From positions 1 through 30,806 of IMG/VR virus record IMGVR_UViG_3300044971_000899: a stretch of 30,806 nucleotides of DNA. One strand, 5' to 3'. This stretch comes from a virus. Under the pieces are notes generated by a model that saw only the letters and a list, made by a program, of their open reading frames with translations, made no database searches and was not told the origin of the DNA. The stretch's first letter is position 1. Each line of letters starts with the position of its first letter. Both the position numbers and the translations under genes were made by a program. Below are positions 1 through 6,846 of this stretch, piece by piece.

Positions 1-532
1 AAAGCAATGGAGCATTTTCTTCTCCAGTATAAACTGGTCGACCCCAACCCACTACAGCATTAAGGATACCCTTCTTATTTTTTACATAAGCACGAGTCTT
101 CTCTACACACATTCCGCCGTTGCGCTGGTCTCCCTTTGCAGTGCCTGAAGTGTTTCCTTCAATAACTTGGATTGTTCCATCGCCATTGTTCTTAATGCAA
201 AGACCAACATGTGAAATACGATTTACACCATCATCTGGGAAATCAAAATAAATCCAGTCTCCTGGAGTCGGATCATCATTGCGAGCATCTGCCCAACGAT
301 TATTCTTTTTAAACCAATCTGCTGCTGCAACTGTAGATGCAGACTTTGGATACTTCTTTGGATCTAATCCAGATGTAAATGCAGTCCAAGAAACAAATGA
401 CTGACACCATGGCTGAAAGTTTGCACCTGTCCACTTGCCATACTTTGTTTCGTTGTCTTTTGGACCCTCGATAGTTCCAACTTCTTTCTTAGCAACTTCA
501 ATAATTGCTTCTAATGAGCCCTTGACAGCCAT
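1..532 (-). CDS. CHAP-type peptidoglycan hydrolase (endolysin), 3' end cut by window
   Basis: Reading down from an ATG at 532, the frame stays open to the window edge (177 complete codons), so the C-terminus is missing. The start is set by a strong AGGAGG just upstream. The protein fits a CHAP (NlpC/P60-like) amidase/endopeptidase that cuts host peptidoglycan at lysis. It has an N-terminal helix followed by the nucleophile motif PWCQSFVSW (Cys43), then GDWIYFDF near residue 91, RISHVGL with His108, and VIEGNTS with Glu125/Asn127 as the third catalytic position. There is no signal peptide, so a holin would be needed; two small membrane proteins lie at 7587-8068. It has its own promoter at 559-587. 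Catalytic residues are seen, the family is established, and the lysis role is inferred. A virion-associated hydrolase is the alternative. Confidence 0.85.
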   Translation of the reverse strand, partial: MAVKGSLEAIIEVAKKEVGTIEGPKDNETKYGKWTGANFQPWCQSFVSWTAFTSGLDPKKYPKSASTVAAADWFKKNNRWADARNDDPTPGDWIYFDFPDDGVNRISHVGLCIKNNGDGTIQVIEGNTSGTAKGDQRNGGMCVEKTRAYVKNKKGILNAVVGWGRPVYTGEENAPLL

Positions 533-558
533 AAAAACCTCCTAAGTTTTGTATTACC

Positions 559-587
559 AGTATACCAAAGAATGAGCCTTTTTGCAA
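559..587 (-). promoter_or_regulatory. Sigma70-type promoter for the lysin gene
   Basis: On the minus strand a TTGCAA -35 (582-587) and a TATACT -10 (559-564) are separated by exactly 17 bases. They lie about 27 bases upstream of the lysin ATG, leaving a short leader that holds the AGGAGG site. This would let the lysin be expressed independently of Hsp20 upstream. Confidence 0.6.
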
Positions 588-621
588 CATGCTCAGGTTG
601 TCCCAGGTAGCGCCCTGAAAT

Positions 622-1032
622 TTATTTGATCTTGATTTGCTTTGGCTTTGCTTCTTCTGGGACATTCCTTCTAATTTCAATATGAAGAACCCCATTCTGA
701 AGAGTTGAAGATGCAACTTCCATATACTCACCTAAAGAAAATGTTCTTTGGAACTTTCTTTTTGCAATTCCTTCATGAATATATGTACCTTCCCAGAAAT
801 CTCCATTAATTTCACCCTCAATAATTAGAGTATTTTTTTCAACAGTGATTTCTAGATGATGCTTTTCAAATCCAGCAACAGCCAAACTAATGTAATACCC
901 TTCTGATTCTGTAAGTTTTACAATATCGTATGGAGGATATGTTTGATTAGTTGGATTCATTTTTGCTAAGTGTTTATCCCAGCCAATAAAAAATGGATCA
1001 TTAAATAGATCCATAGCGAGTTTTGTTACCAT
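622..1032 (-). CDS. Hsp20 / alpha-crystallin small heat-shock protein (IbpA-like)
   Basis: A 136-aa ATP-independent holdase chaperone that binds unfolding proteins. The alpha-crystallin domain starts near residue 34 (PPYDIVKL). It contains the typical YYISLAVAGF and LIIEGE strands, the family signature LQNGVL (111-116) at the end of the domain, and a C-terminal I-x-I motif (IKI, 133-135) used for oligomer assembly. The length is normal for the IbpA group. The start is supported by GAAAGGGGA upstream. Small Hsp20 proteins are known from tailed phages, including T4-like cyanophages, where roles in scaffold or virion folding have been proposed; the role here is inference. A good promoter lies at 1088-1116, and the leader can fold into two hairpins (see 1034-1081). 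Confidence 0.92.
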   Translation of the reverse strand: MVTKLAMDLFNDPFFIGWDKHLAKMNPTNQTYPPYDIVKLTESEGYYISLAVAGFEKHHLEITVEKNTLIIEGEINGDFWEGTYIHEGIAKRKFQRTFSLGEYMEVASSTLQNGVLHIEIRRNVPEEAKPKQIKIK

Positions 1033-1033
1033 A

Positions 1034-1081
1034 TTATTCCCCTTTCAAGCGAATAAGTTAGTGTACCCCCGAAGGCAGTAC
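1034..1081 (-). promoter_or_regulatory. Structured 5' leader of the Hsp20 mRNA, possible RNA thermometer
   Basis: Between the predicted transcription start and the Hsp20 ATG, the minus-strand RNA can form two hairpins. The first (1063-1081) is closed by a C(UUCG)G tetraloop with GUAC/GUAC outer pairs. The second pairs UUAUUC (1051-1056) with GAAUAA (1034-1039), directly next to the AUG. It puts the AAAGGGG ribosome site in the loop and at the stem edge. Weak, AU-rich stems masking a Shine-Dalgarno site before an ibpA-type gene are the hallmark of ROSE or fourU thermometers, but no exact ROSE or fourU motif is visible. The pairing is read directly; the temperature-sensing role is inference. 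Confidence 0.35.
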
Positions 1082-1087
1082 ATTAAT

Positions 1088-1116
1088 ATTATATCATACT
1101 AGTAAAGAATTGTAAA
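1088..1116 (-). promoter_or_regulatory. Promoter for Hsp20 with extended -10
   Basis: TTTACA (1111-1116) and TATAAT (1088-1093) are spaced 17 bases apart, with TG at the extended -10 position (TGATATAAT). The -35 lies just inside the 3' end of the carbamoyltransferase gene. This is one of the best sigma70-like matches in the window. Confidence 0.65.
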
Positions 1117-2520
1117 GTTGTACTCTTGTTCCCATTTTTGAATGTCTGATTTGTCATTAAGCAAAGGCTGTCCTTTAATATTTAAACTTGTATTAAGCAA
1201 GATAGGCACACCAGTCTTATCGTTAAGAATATTTAAAACTTCCCATAAACCAGGATGTTGCTGTTTATTTACAGTCTGGACTCTAGAGGTTCCATCTGCA
1301 TGTACAACTGATGGAATCCTATCTGGCTTTAAGCATTTGACCGTGTATTGCATATACGGTGAAGCAAAGTTCATATCAAACCACTGACTTGCATACTCTT
1401 CCATTACTACTGGTGCAAATGGTCTAAATGATTCTCTTTGTTTAATTAGATTAACCTTGTCTTTAATAGACGGATCTCTTGGATCTGCAAGTATACTCCT
1501 GTTTCCCAGTGCTCTTGGTCCATACTCTGCTCTTCCGCTTGCTACTGCAACTATCTTATCTTTTAATATTCCGTCAACAATTTTTTGAACTGGATATTCT
1601 CCGCCAATATCATGACCTAGGTATGGGTTTTGCCAATCTATGTGTTTTCCATATAGTGCTGCTGCTGCACCTAAAGAACTTCCTGCATCTCCTGGGTTTG
1701 GCATAATCCAGATATCACTAAATATATTCCAGAGAGGTGTGTTGGCTGAAGAATTTAATGCACATCCGCCCATAAAAACTAAATTAGATTTACCAGTCAT
1801 TAACTTTGCCATACGCATAAAGTCGTTAAGCCTTTGCTCATAGACCATCTGCGCTGCTGCTGCTATGTCAAACTTATCCTCTTCTGAAACCCAGCCCCAA
1901 TCTGTAATTCCTTTGTGGAAATTATATTTTTGATTGTAGTAAACTGGAAAGTATTCGTTAACCTTTTTATAATACTTTGTCCAGTCGCCATATGCAGCCA
2001 TTCCCATCATGATATATTCTTCTTGGTTTGGCATAAGGCCAATCAACTGGGTAAAGGCTGAATAAAACAATCCAAAACTAATAGGATAGTTTTGCTTATA
2101 CTTTAATTTTATCTTTTCTCCTTCTCCAACCCAGATTGTTGAGGTATTGTATTCTCCTATTGCATCCAGAACAACTATGACTGCATTATCAAAATTACTT
2201 GTGTAGTAACCAGCGCAGGCATGAGAATAGTGATGACTAAAAGATTTTTTTGGAATACCCGTCAAGTCAAACCTTGGCTTCCATTCCCCAGATCCACCCT
2301 TTAAGAACAGCCTAGAGGCCTTTAGAAGTGGTTTTTCGTAGTAGGCTATATGATCTGGTATCCCGTACTGCAAAGCATCATTAATTAGACTATCACTGAT
2401 ATACCAATCATTTTTTTGTTTGCTATATCTTTCAGAATGCCCTGCAAATAATATCTCACCATCTTTAATTAAAGAGGCTGAAGCATCATGAGATGTTTCA
2501 TTGATACCCAAGATAATCAT
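1099..2520 (-). CDS. NodU/CmcH-family O-carbamoyltransferase
   Basis: A 473-aa enzyme expected to transfer a carbamoyl group from carbamoyl phosphate, through carbamoyl-AMP, to a hydroxyl on a sugar or other small molecule. The Kae1-like N-domain shows GINETSHDASASL (5-17), the metal-binding HHYSH (96-100), GGCALN (251-256) and PGDAGSSLGAA (276-286). The C-domain shows GRAEYGPRALGNRSILADPR (329-348), FRPFAP and NTSLNIKGQP (443-452). It is shorter than the roughly 550-600 aa of NodU or TobZ because the tail stops soon after the NTS motif, but all recognisable motifs are present. It is followed by Hsp20 and preceded by two SGNH-like genes. The substrate is unknown: host or virion glycan or a modified base are possible, glycan being favoured by the neighbours. 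The start lies in a leader shared with the gene at 2605-3570. Confidence 0.88.
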   Translation of the reverse strand: MIILGINETSHDASASLIKDGEILFAGHSERYSKQKNDWYISDSLINDALQYGIPDHIAYYEKPLLKASRLFLKGGSGEWKPRFDLTGIPKKSFSHHYSHACAGYYTSNFDNAVIVVLDAIGEYNTSTIWVGEGEKIKLKYKQNYPISFGLFYSAFTQLIGLMPNQEEYIMMGMAAYGDWTKYYKKVNEYFPVYYNQKYNFHKGITDWGWVSEEDKFDIAAAAQMVYEQRLNDFMRMAKLMTGKSNLVFMGGCALNSSANTPLWNIFSDIWIMPNPGDAGSSLGAAAALYGKHIDWQNPYLGHDIGGEYPVQKIVDGILKDKIVAVASGRAEYGPRALGNRSILADPRDPSIKDKVNLIKQRESFRPFAPVVMEEYASQWFDMNFASPYMQYTVKCLKPDRIPSVVHADGTSRVQTVNKQQHPGLWEVLNILNDKTGVPILLNTSLNIKGQPLLNDKSDIQKWEQEYNFTILY

Positions 2521-2534
2521 TAGTATGTAAACCT
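2518..2534 (-). repeat. Leader repeat, copy 1 (carbamoyltransferase start)
   Basis: The 17 bases ending in the start codon read AGGTTTACATACTAATG. They match 16 of 17 positions of the leader at 3568-3584. Both copies put an AGG 11 bases before the ATG and a YATACT box right next to it. This could be a shared translation signal, a phage promoter box, or a trace of duplication. Confidence 0.5.
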
Positions 2535-2545
2535 ATCCTTATTGA

Positions 2546-2575
2546 TTTTTTTTCTTTTGAGTCTCAGAAAAAAAA
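2546..2575. repeat. Perfect A/T-rich inverted repeat
   Basis: TTTTTTTTCT (2546-2555) is the exact reverse complement of AGAAAAAAAA (2566-2575), with a 10-base spacer holding GAGTCTC. It lies in the 84-base gap before the carbamoyltransferase. It lacks the GC stem followed by a T-run of an intrinsic terminator on either strand, so it is recorded as a structure of unknown function. Confidence 0.45.
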
Positions 2576-2604
2576 TTACTAAACTATAAATTATTATTTT
2601 AAGT

Positions 2605-3570
2605 CTATTCAATTTTGCCAATCCTTTTTTGATACTCTATGTAAAAAAGTTCTGCAATATGCTTGTTTGAATGTATTCCCCAATGCCCATGTCTTTTACC
2701 CATTATAGCATCAGCAGCACGATAGTATATATCATTATACTCGTAATTTTTGTTATACTTTGGAAAATAAAAACATTCATCACTACAAGTATTATCATAA
2801 ACAGGAAAATAATCATACTCTTCATCAAAAAATGGAAATACCTCATTGCTGTCTATCTGAACATAATTATTTAAAATGTTAGGAATATTTTCTTTAAGAT
2901 AATTTATAAAACTTTGATCTTCATAACAGTTCCAGATAAATATAATATTGTTAGATTTACAGTATTGCTCTAGCATCTGAATAAGCATAAAACTATAAAA
3001 TACATAAAACTCTCGTGGCATTATCTCTTCAAGATCATACGGCATTTTTGCAATAGGCATAGGCTCGCCCTTTTGACCAAAACTTTTAGTGATGCGAAAA
3101 TCTTTTGCAGTAAGTTCTGTTTTTGATGGATTATGCTTCCCTAATTTTCCTGGTATATATGGAAACTCTATTCTGTACATTGGGAAGGTACCAACAATAA
3201 TACTAGGGTTTTTAAATTCTTCAAAATATTTAAAAGCCTTATAGACTTGGGCCTGAATGCTATCACCTTGTTCTGCCAATAGCGCATACTTTTTGTTTAA
3301 CCTATTTGAAAAAATATCTCCCCAAGTAAATTCTAGTGGCAGCCCTGTACCATATGTTTGAGAACATCCCAGAATTAAAATATCCTCTGTTCCATCTATA
3401 TCGTACCTACCTCTATATCCTAAGTTATTTAGTTCATAGGCTAGTGCTCTGTTAGCATATTCTTCATGATACAAAGAATTTGCTGGGCCAGTTGAGCATT
3501 CAAAAAGACTTCTATAAAATAAATTATTAAAGGGAATAATATAGTCTTCGTCTGGATTATAACCTAGCAT
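2605..3570 (-). CDS. SGNH/GDSL-hydrolase-like protein, paralog A
   Basis: A 321-aa cytoplasmic protein with no signal peptide. Block I of the SGNH fold is visible as ILGCSQTYG (Ser70 in G-C-S), preceded by LGYRG. The following EQGDSI and SIIVGTFPM lie where blocks II and III are expected. Near the C-terminus HGHWGIHSNKHIAE (294-307) fills block V, but the usual D-x-x-H is not obvious: the region reads K-R-H-G-H, so the catalytic Asp may be missing. It resembles its neighbour at 3644-4537 in motif order and length. Known SGNH enzymes remove or transfer acyl groups on sugars and lipids; which substrate applies here cannot be told. It is very AT-rich compared with the structural and replication genes. 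Its leader is shared with the carbamoyltransferase. Confidence 0.6.
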   Translation of the reverse strand: MLGYNPDEDYIIPFNNLFYRSLFECSTGPANSLYHEEYANRALAYELNNLGYRGRYDIDGTEDILILGCSQTYGTGLPLEFTWGDIFSNRLNKKYALLAEQGDSIQAQVYKAFKYFEEFKNPSIIVGTFPMYRIEFPYIPGKLGKHNPSKTELTAKDFRITKSFGQKGEPMPIAKMPYDLEEIMPREFYVFYSFMLIQMLEQYCKSNNIIFIWNCYEDQSFINYLKENIPNILNNYVQIDSNEVFPFFDEEYDYFPVYDNTCSDECFYFPKYNKNYEYNDIYYRAADAIMGKRHGHWGIHSNKHIAELFYIEYQKRIGKIE

Positions 3571-3584
3571 TAGTATATAAACCT
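3568..3584 (-). repeat. Leader repeat, copy 2 (SGNH paralog A start)
   Basis: AGGTTTATATACTAATG, ending in the start codon of the gene at 2605-3570. It is identical to the copy at 2518-2534 except for one base. Confidence 0.5.
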
Positions 3585-3643
3585 TTTCTTTTTTAAATTC
3601 TTATTTATCTTTCTTTTAATAAAGAAGTTCTTAATTTTTTTTA

Positions 3644-4537
3644 TCATTTATTATCAGACCTGTATTTATCAAAAATAAAATTAGACCAAGCAATATGAAA
3701 TCCTTCACCAAAGTGAATACCATCTTTTAAGAATAAAAACTCTTCTTTATTATTTATAAAAGTTTTTTCAATTACTCCTAAATGCTCAACCACTTTTTCT
3801 ATCCCATATGGATAAAATGTTTGAAAGTTATAAAAAGAAAATATATTGTTTGTTGTTATTTCTGTGCTATCTAACTCTTTATTAAATAGCCTGCCTAGAT
3901 CAATAGAACTATAGTCTTCATTACCAATTGGGGCTGAGTGCCAACTAAAAGAATATAGTTTGATGTTGTTAGAATCACAATACTGGTTAAGCATAAAGTA
4001 GTATTGATAGTTTAAAAGAATTGTATTTTCAAAATCCTTGTTGTCATAAAACCTTCTTACATACCCAGTTACGTCATTACCTTCAAAGTTAACATCAACA
4101 TAGTTTAATGTTCTTGGTTGTTCTGGCAAATTTAAAAATATGTAATCTGGATTTCCGTACAGTTTAAAATAACGAAACAGGTTAATAACAATTTCAATAA
4201 TACCAGCGCCAGGCTGTGCTAAGTTAAAGTATCCAGAGCATTCAACTTCTTTGCTAATTCTTTCATATGTTTTATAAGCCCAGGTCTGAATGTTATTCAT
4301 TTCCCAACCAAACGTATTTGAACATCCAGAGAAAACAAAGTGCTTACCTTTGTGATCTTTTGTAAACTCATCACATGCAAAATTTTTAGAGTTATATGTT
4401 AGGTCAAAGCCTTTATACCTAAGATCGTCACCGATTAGGTCTTCGTTAAAAGAGTTAACTGATCTTAGTATATGATAAACATCATTAATTAAAATATTTC
4501 CATCATCATCTTTTCTTAGATTTTGTATAGTATTCAT
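3644..4537 (-). CDS. SGNH/GDSL-hydrolase-like protein, paralog B
   Basis: A 297-aa protein with a fuller set of SGNH blocks than its neighbour: FVFSGCSNTFGW (block I, Ser73), NLAQPGAGI (block II Gly), DYIFLNLPE (block III region) and KDGIHFGEGFHIAW (block V, D272-x-x-H275). The catalytic Ser and the Asp/His pair are therefore all present, and a working esterase or acyltransferase is plausible. There is no signal peptide. Its ATG overlaps the stop of the upstream DUF-type gene by 4 bases (ATGA), so the two are translationally coupled and probably act together. Similar SGNH-like genes occur in marine and freshwater phages without a proven function. Low GC (about 28 percent in a line I counted) suggests separate acquisition. 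Confidence 0.68.
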   Translation of the reverse strand: MNTIQNLRKDDDGNILINDVYHILRSVNSFNEDLIGDDLRYKGFDLTYNSKNFACDEFTKDHKGKHFVFSGCSNTFGWEMNNIQTWAYKTYERISKEVECSGYFNLAQPGAGIIEIVINLFRYFKLYGNPDYIFLNLPEQPRTLNYVDVNFEGNDVTGYVRRFYDNKDFENTILLNYQYYFMLNQYCDSNNIKLYSFSWHSAPIGNEDYSSIDLGRLFNKELDSTEITTNNIFSFYNFQTFYPYGIEKVVEHLGVIEKTFINNKEEFLFLKDGIHFGEGFHIAWSNFIFDKYRSDNK

Positions 4538-5256
4538 CTATACTCTTTCTTAGATCTCATCTTATTCTTATACCCATTAATAAAAGTACTTCGAAGTTTT
4601 AAGAATTGTCTGTCTGTTGCCTTCTCTGACTGCTCAGCATCTATCGTTTCCATCTGCCATGGCTCTCTTTTAAATGGAAAGACTTGTACTAGCGGTGTAC
4701 CCTGCTTAATAACTCCAACAAATCCTGACTTAACAAAAAAGGATAGGTGTCCACGAGATATGTACTCATCTGTGTCAACCATTGCACCAATTGCTTCAAG
4801 TGGTCCTGGGTCTTGATACATTGGGTTTGCAAAAATTGTACTATACCCTGAAGGCGTTGACACACCCCAAAGAGGATTGATTCTTAAAAGATCTTTATGA
4901 TAATACTGTCTATCATACGGAAGTTCTGCATATTGTTCACGATTATGACTTGAAAAAAGATTTTCTGTAACATCTTTTATTGCTTCTGGAGCAGTATGCT
5001 TTAGTTGTTCTGGATTGCTTGCATCTATGTATATATCGCAAGGCATTAAAAGCATATACCCACTTGTCATTAAATCAAAAAATGGCATACATCTTTTAAT
5101 TGTTGAAGATGTAAACCCCCTACTCAATGTATCTTCATCGCTACCAGAAGATGATTGTTTTTTGTACCAATCTGGAATCATCTTTATTGTAGGTACTGGG
5201 TAAGGAGCAAATACTTCTGACTCAACATTAAATGGATAAAATTTAATGTGATTCAT
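4534..5256 (-). CDS. Uncharacterised protein, faintly DUF6065-like
   Basis: A 240-aa soluble protein whose start is supported by AAGGGG five bases upstream of the ATG. Visible features are an N-terminal KFYPF strand, MIPDWYKK (about residues 27-34), TIKRCMPFFDLMTSGYML (53-70) and a C-terminal segment with GTPLVQVFPFKREPW. The spacing of a W, then C-x-P, then a G-Y segment recalls a family of phage and bacterial proteins of unknown function that I associate with DUF6065; this is from memory and weak. The GTPLVQVFPF segment looks superficially like the end of a dUTPase beta-barrel, but the dUTPase motifs are absent. It is coupled to SGNH paralog B by an ATGA overlap, which points to a joint role. 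Confidence 0.55.
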   Translation of the reverse strand: MNHIKFYPFNVESEVFAPYPVPTIKMIPDWYKKQSSSGSDEDTLSRGFTSSTIKRCMPFFDLMTSGYMLLMPCDIYIDASNPEQLKHTAPEAIKDVTENLFSSHNREQYAELPYDRQYYHKDLLRINPLWGVSTPSGYSTIFANPMYQDPGPLEAIGAMVDTDEYISRGHLSFFVKSGFVGVIKQGTPLVQVFPFKREPWQMETIDAEQSEKATDRQFLKLRSTFINGYKNKMRSKKEYR

Positions 5257-5278
5257 ATCTACCCCTTACCCACACCAG

Positions 5279-6061
5279 TTAAGGCTTAACCAGTACCGAT
5301 TTTGCTGGAAATAATCCAGTGCTTAAGTACTGTGTTGCAACAGCAACTGTTACCGAAGATGTTGTTTGTGGAATTAGTCCAAGTGTAGGTGAGTTAAAGT
5401 TAAACACACCAGCATTATTATCTAGGCTTCCATTTACATCTGTAGATGCATCGGATACATTTCCTGGACTTGTAACTGAAACTGTGTCAGCAATACATGC
5501 TGGATAGTCTACCTTTGTCTTAGGTGCATTTCCAGTTGAAACAAATACAGGTATATTCTTTGACTTAAGTGTTGCGATTAGAGATCTAATTGTTGCATCT
5601 GCTTTGCTCACTCCGCCATAAGGTGCTGTGTTTGTTGTTGCTGGAGAGCATGCTTTATTACCATTAAAAAATCTTGATACTGAGACTGCCCCAACTGTGT
5701 TAGAGTTTGCATTAACCCAGTTAAGTGCATCAATAAAGTTTCCAGCATTTACTTCTGACACAGACTTAGAACTTACTGCTGCAGAAACCAGAAGAATAAT
5801 TGGAACACTCGTGCTTTGCTTTTTTGCTACCTCTGCCATGGCGTTTCCATGGTTGACTGCATGTGACAAAGATGTGTTTGAAATTGTAACCACATCTGTG
5901 CAGGCTGTATTGGTAAGTGTAATACACTTAACATTTGATGCACTAACCTTTGAGTCAAAATATGAATCAATAATTACTAGTGCTTTTTGATTTGATGCCT
6001 GTACTGGCTGGATTACAACGAACCCAAGAACTACTGCTAATGCTAACGCTACCTTTTTCAT
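5279..6061 (-). CDS. Secreted subtilase-like (S8) serine protease or pseudo-protease
   Basis: The start at 6061 was chosen because AAAGGGG sits just upstream and the protein then begins with a clean signal peptide (MKKVALALAVVLGFVVIQPVQA, cut after about residue 22, shown with its break at QA/SN). The 260-aa product follows the S8 order: VIIDSYFD (Asp32), NHGNAMAEVA (His71), PVFVSTGN (oxyanion Asn178) and TTSSVTVAVATQYL (Ser235 or 236). The last motif replaces the usual G-T-S-M-A-x-P. It therefore looks like a small exported subtilase with a diverged Ser loop, active or degenerate. There is no membrane anchor or wall-sorting motif. It ends 22 bases before the DUF-type gene and follows the 60-aa gene by 2 bases. 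Possible targets are host S-layer or surface proteins. The fold call is motif-based; activity is uncertain. Confidence 0.65.
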   Translation of the reverse strand: MKKVALALAVVLGFVVIQPVQASNQKALVIIDSYFDSKVSASNVKCITLTNTACTDVVTISNTSLSHAVNHGNAMAEVAKKQSTSVPIILLVSAAVSSKSVSEVNAGNFIDALNWVNANSNTVGAVSVSRFFNGNKACSPATTNTAPYGGVSKADATIRSLIATLKSKNIPVFVSTGNAPKTKVDYPACIADTVSVTSPGNVSDASTDVNGSLDNNAGVFNFNSPTLGLIPQTTSSVTVAVATQYLSTGLFPAKSVLVKP

Positions 6062-6063
6062 TT

Positions 6064-6246
6064 TTACCCCTTTAGTTTTATTACGTATTGACATGGGTCG
6101 CCACCTGCTTCCCACTCTTCTTGCTCTTCTTCTGTCATGTATGGATCGCCATCATGAGTATTACAAAACGGTTCGGTTACCCATCCCCGCTCAATTCCAT
6201 TAGTTAACCATATCTCAAACTCTAAATAGTTATCGTCATCGATCAT
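6064..6246 (-). CDS. Small acidic conserved-type protein
   Basis: A 60-aa protein rich in Asp, Glu and Trp. Two cysteines and a histidine (FCNTHDGD and GGDPCQY) flank the acidic stretch EEEQEEWEAGG. I recall similar short proteins from actinophages, with no known function; the Cys/His pattern may bind a metal. It lies between the Ntn-hydrolase and the subtilase-like gene with very short gaps, so it is probably in the same transcript. A TATAAT box lies directly in front of the start codon, too close to be an ordinary promoter for this gene. Confidence 0.6.
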   Translation of the reverse strand: MIDDDNYLEFEIWLTNGIERGWVTEPFCNTHDGDPYMTEEEQEEWEAGGDPCQYVIKLKG

Positions 6247-6261
6247 ATTATAATTATACCT

Positions 6262-6792
6262 TTAAACGCTTACTACGTCAACTGGACCCATACAAGATGG
6301 ACTAAACTTAATTGCTGCATTAATAGCAGACACTACTCTATTTCTTGCATTTTTTTGTTTATCTGTTGCATACAAAACTCCATATGCGTACTCAGCCCCT
6401 GATCCCATTGCAAGATACGGTAATGTATACTTAGACAAAGACATGTCTGCAGAACTGTGTTCATAAATATTTCCACGGACTGCAATGATCAAACCAAGAT
6501 CACCATCTTTGGATGTATCAACCCAGAACTCGTTATAGAATTCTTTGAGTTCTTTAATAAACTTAGTCTGCATAAACTTATCTGTATCTTTGATAGTTGG
6601 AGCAGTTGGGTGAAAGTTGTATCTAATTCTTTCTCCATCCATTGAACCAGCGTATCCAATAAGGTAGGGGCCAATCTTCCAAACTTTTGGAGCATCAAGT
6701 GCTAGAATCGTACCATCATCGGATGCACCACGATCACCAGCCATAAAGATCTTATTGTTTAATTCATCACGAACTACTGCAATGCAAGTCAT
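6262..6792 (-). CDS. Proteasome-beta / HslV-like Ntn-hydrolase
   Basis: A 176-aa protein matching the proteasome beta and HslV layout. Met1 is followed by the candidate nucleophile Thr2 (MTCIAVVRD). Then come FMAGDRGASDDG with Asp20, PKVWKIGPYLIGYAGS with Lys36 after a short spacer, and YLAMGSGAEYAYGVL, the conserved late Gly-Ser-Gly segment. Removing Met1 would expose Thr as the N-terminal nucleophile, with Asp and Lys near canonical positions 17 and 33. The length fits HslV (about 175 aa). No unfoldase partner is seen in the window, so it may act alone or with a host ATPase. It could equally be a non-proteolytic Ntn-hydrolase. GGGGGA precedes the ATG, and a promoter lies at 6818-6846. Confidence 0.8.
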   Translation of the reverse strand: MTCIAVVRDELNNKIFMAGDRGASDDGTILALDAPKVWKIGPYLIGYAGSMDGERIRYNFHPTAPTIKDTDKFMQTKFIKELKEFYNEFWVDTSKDGDLGLIIAVRGNIYEHSSADMSLSKYTLPYLAMGSGAEYAYGVLYATDKQKNARNRVVSAINAAIKFSPSCMGPVDVVSV

Positions 6793-6817
6793 CTATTCCC
6801 CCATAAGTTACATATTA

Positions 6818-6846
6818 AGTATATCAGTAAAGTCAGTTTTCTTCAA
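6818..6846 (-). promoter_or_regulatory. Promoter for the Ntn-hydrolase gene
   Basis: TTGAAG (6841-6846), a 17-base spacer and TATACT (6818-6823) with TG at the extended -10 position. The -35 overlaps the 3' end of the methyltransferase gene. It drives the Ntn-hydrolase and perhaps the 60-aa and subtilase-like genes. Confidence 0.5.

Noticed and set aside
588-621. Terminator after Hsp20
   Set aside because: Only a weak CAGG/CCTG stem without a T-run; probably read-through into the lysin promoter region.
498-731. 77-aa minus-strand frame spanning the Hsp20-lysin gap
   Set aside because: It overlaps the Hsp20 3' end and the lysin 5' end in another frame, crosses the lysin promoter and has low-complexity content.
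2546-2575. A/T inverted repeat as a terminator
   Set aside because: The stem is A-T only on both arms and no separate T-run follows on either strand.
4534-5256. dUTPase based on the GTPLVQVFPF segment
   Set aside because: The other dUTPase motifs are absent and the N-terminal two thirds do not fit.
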